From: Candidatus Saccharimonadota bacterium
GTDB taxonomy: Bacteria; Patescibacteriota; Saccharimonadia; Saccharimonadales; Saccharimonadaceae
Length of the DNA: 6,044 nucleotides
Reading direction: 5' to 3'
Assembly: GCA_905373315.1 (NCBI GenBank)
Contig: CAJPSL010000029.1
Span: forward strand, 1-6,044
The notes beneath the pieces were generated by a model. That model was given only the letters and a program-made list of their open reading frames with translations, was not told where the DNA came from and did not search any database. The translations under genes were made by a program, and so were the position numbers. Positions within the stretch are counted from its first letter, which is position 1. Each line of letters opens with the position of its first letter. Below, piece after piece: positions 5,343 to 6,044 of this stretch.

Positions 5343-6044
5343 TTATAACTCCGCGACAGCCTCAACAAAGGCTTCGCCACGGGCTGTGTAGTTTGCGTAC
5401 TGGTCAAAGCTGGCGGCAGCTGGACTCAAAATTACAACATCTCCTGGCTGGGCAATATCGAGGGCATGCCACACAACTTCGGTCATCGGTATCACACCCT
5501 TTTGCACTATTGTCGCATCTGGTAAACCAGCTTTTTGCAACGCTTTTGCAATATTATCAGCATTGCCACCACTGACAATAACACCTCTCAGCGACTGTGA
5601 GCGTGCTAATTCCTCGGCCAACTCCGTGTAATCACCGCCTTTGTCTGCTCCACCAAGGAGCATCACCTTTGGCTGCTGAAATGACCGCAATGCAGCCACC
5701 GCACTGCCTGGCGTCGTCGAGATGCTATCATCATAAAACTTAACTCCTCGTTTTTCTGCCACAAATTTGAGCCGATGCGGCAAGCCCGTAAAACCGGCAA
5801 GCCCCTGACAAATCACGTCATCTGACAACTCCGGCATCACCGTCTTAGCCACCAACACTGCCGCACTGGCATTCTCTTGATTGTGCGTGCCTGGCAATTT
5901 GAGCGCGTGCTGCATTTCCACTGATAAATCAATCGGATATGATAACTGGCGCGCCGGCGACTTGGCAGCGATCTGCTGGCTGAACTGATTATTCTTGTTG
6001 TAAATGATACTATCTTGGTCCGTCTGGAACTGAGCAATATGCGC
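5343..6044 (-). CDS. murD: UDP-N-acetylmuramoyl-L-alanine--D-glutamate ligase MurD, C-terminal part
   Basis: Cytoplasmic ATP-dependent ligase that adds D-glutamate to UDP-MurNAc-L-Ala in peptidoglycan precursor synthesis. The window holds the last 233 residues; the reading frame is open to the right edge, so the N-terminal UDP-binding domain and the ATP P-loop lie outside. Numbering from the window edge, the Mur ligase motif GTHNQEN is at 52-58 and GLPHRLKFV at 87-95. The C-terminal domain has YDDSISTTPGS (104-114), LLGGADKGGDY (129-139) and SPAAASFDQYANYTARGEAF (207-226). These last three fit MurD rather than MurC, MurE or MurF. The DSIST motif has Ile where E. coli MurD has Lys (DSKAT); I believe this is a family variant and not damage. 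An internal GTG at 5921 is not a start, since the homology continues upstream of it. Stop TAA, 29 bases before prfB. Confidence 0.95.
   Translation of the reverse strand, partial: AHIAQFQTDQDSIIYNKNNQFSQQIAAKSPARQLSYPIDLSVEMQHALKLPGTHNQENASAAVLVAKTVMPELSDDVICQGLAGFTGLPHRLKFVAEKRGVKFYDDSISTTPGSAVAALRSFQQPKVMLLGGADKGGDYTELAEELARSQSLRGVIVSGGNADNIAKALQKAGLPDATIVQKGVIPMTEVVWHALDIAQPGDVVILSPAAASFDQYANYTARGEAFVEAVAEL

Noticed and set aside
1285..5575. Other plus-strand and out-of-frame open frames opposite the CHAP, ftsX, ftsE, prfB and murD genes
   Set aside because: They are antisense or frame-shifted shadows of well-supported genes, with no recognisable motifs or promoters of their own.
5725..5735. 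Damaged MurD motif, Ile in place of the Lys of DSKAT
   Set aside because: The flanking DDSISTTPGS is well formed and, as far as I recall, this variant occurs in many MurD proteins; every other visible motif is intact.

Overview
The window is a compact, single-strand stretch of a bacterial chromosome. All seven genes lie on the minus strand and belong to the cell-wall and division housekeeping set. In transcription order (right to left) they are murD (3' part), prfB (RF2), a small unknown gene, ftsE, ftsX, a secreted coiled-coil CHAP peptidoglycan hydrolase of the PcsB type, and an S41 C-terminal processing protease (ctpA-like) that runs off the left edge. The order prfB-ftsE-ftsX-hydrolase-ctp is of a kind known from Gram-positive-type genomes. 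Together with the compact layout and the flavour of FtsX, this suggests a Patescibacteria/CPR member, most likely Saccharibacteria (TM7). That assignment is inference from memory of protein style and not a database result.

Functionally, FtsE (ATPase) and FtsX (permease-like membrane protein) form a transmembrane switch. It is expected to act on the coiled coil of the CHAP hydrolase so that septal peptidoglycan is cut only at the division site. The S41 protease, also exported and membrane anchored, may process wall enzymes. MurD makes a peptidoglycan precursor and RF2 terminates translation. The gaps between genes are only about 30-60 bases, and no stretch over 300 bases lacks a gene. No tRNA, rRNA, CRISPR, IS element or clear terminator was seen.

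Two things stand out. First, five of the six gene starts inside the window (all but ftsX, which overlaps ftsE) have an extended -10 box (TGn plus a TATAAT-like hexamer) ending only 6-10 bases before the ATG, and none has a Shine-Dalgarno sequence at usable spacing. Read literally, these genes are transcribed from their own promoters as leaderless or nearly leaderless mRNAs, despite sitting head to tail like an operon. This also corrects three start codons: longer in-frame starts at 2205, 4175 and 5322 lie inside promoter elements.

Second, the first ~55 bases read, on the plus strand, as a piece from near the C-terminus of an S41 protease, while the rest of that gene is on the minus strand. 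The catalytic-lysine segment is missing at the switch point. This is a fold-back (inverted) junction, more likely an assembly or amplification chimera at a contig edge than a real inactivated protease.
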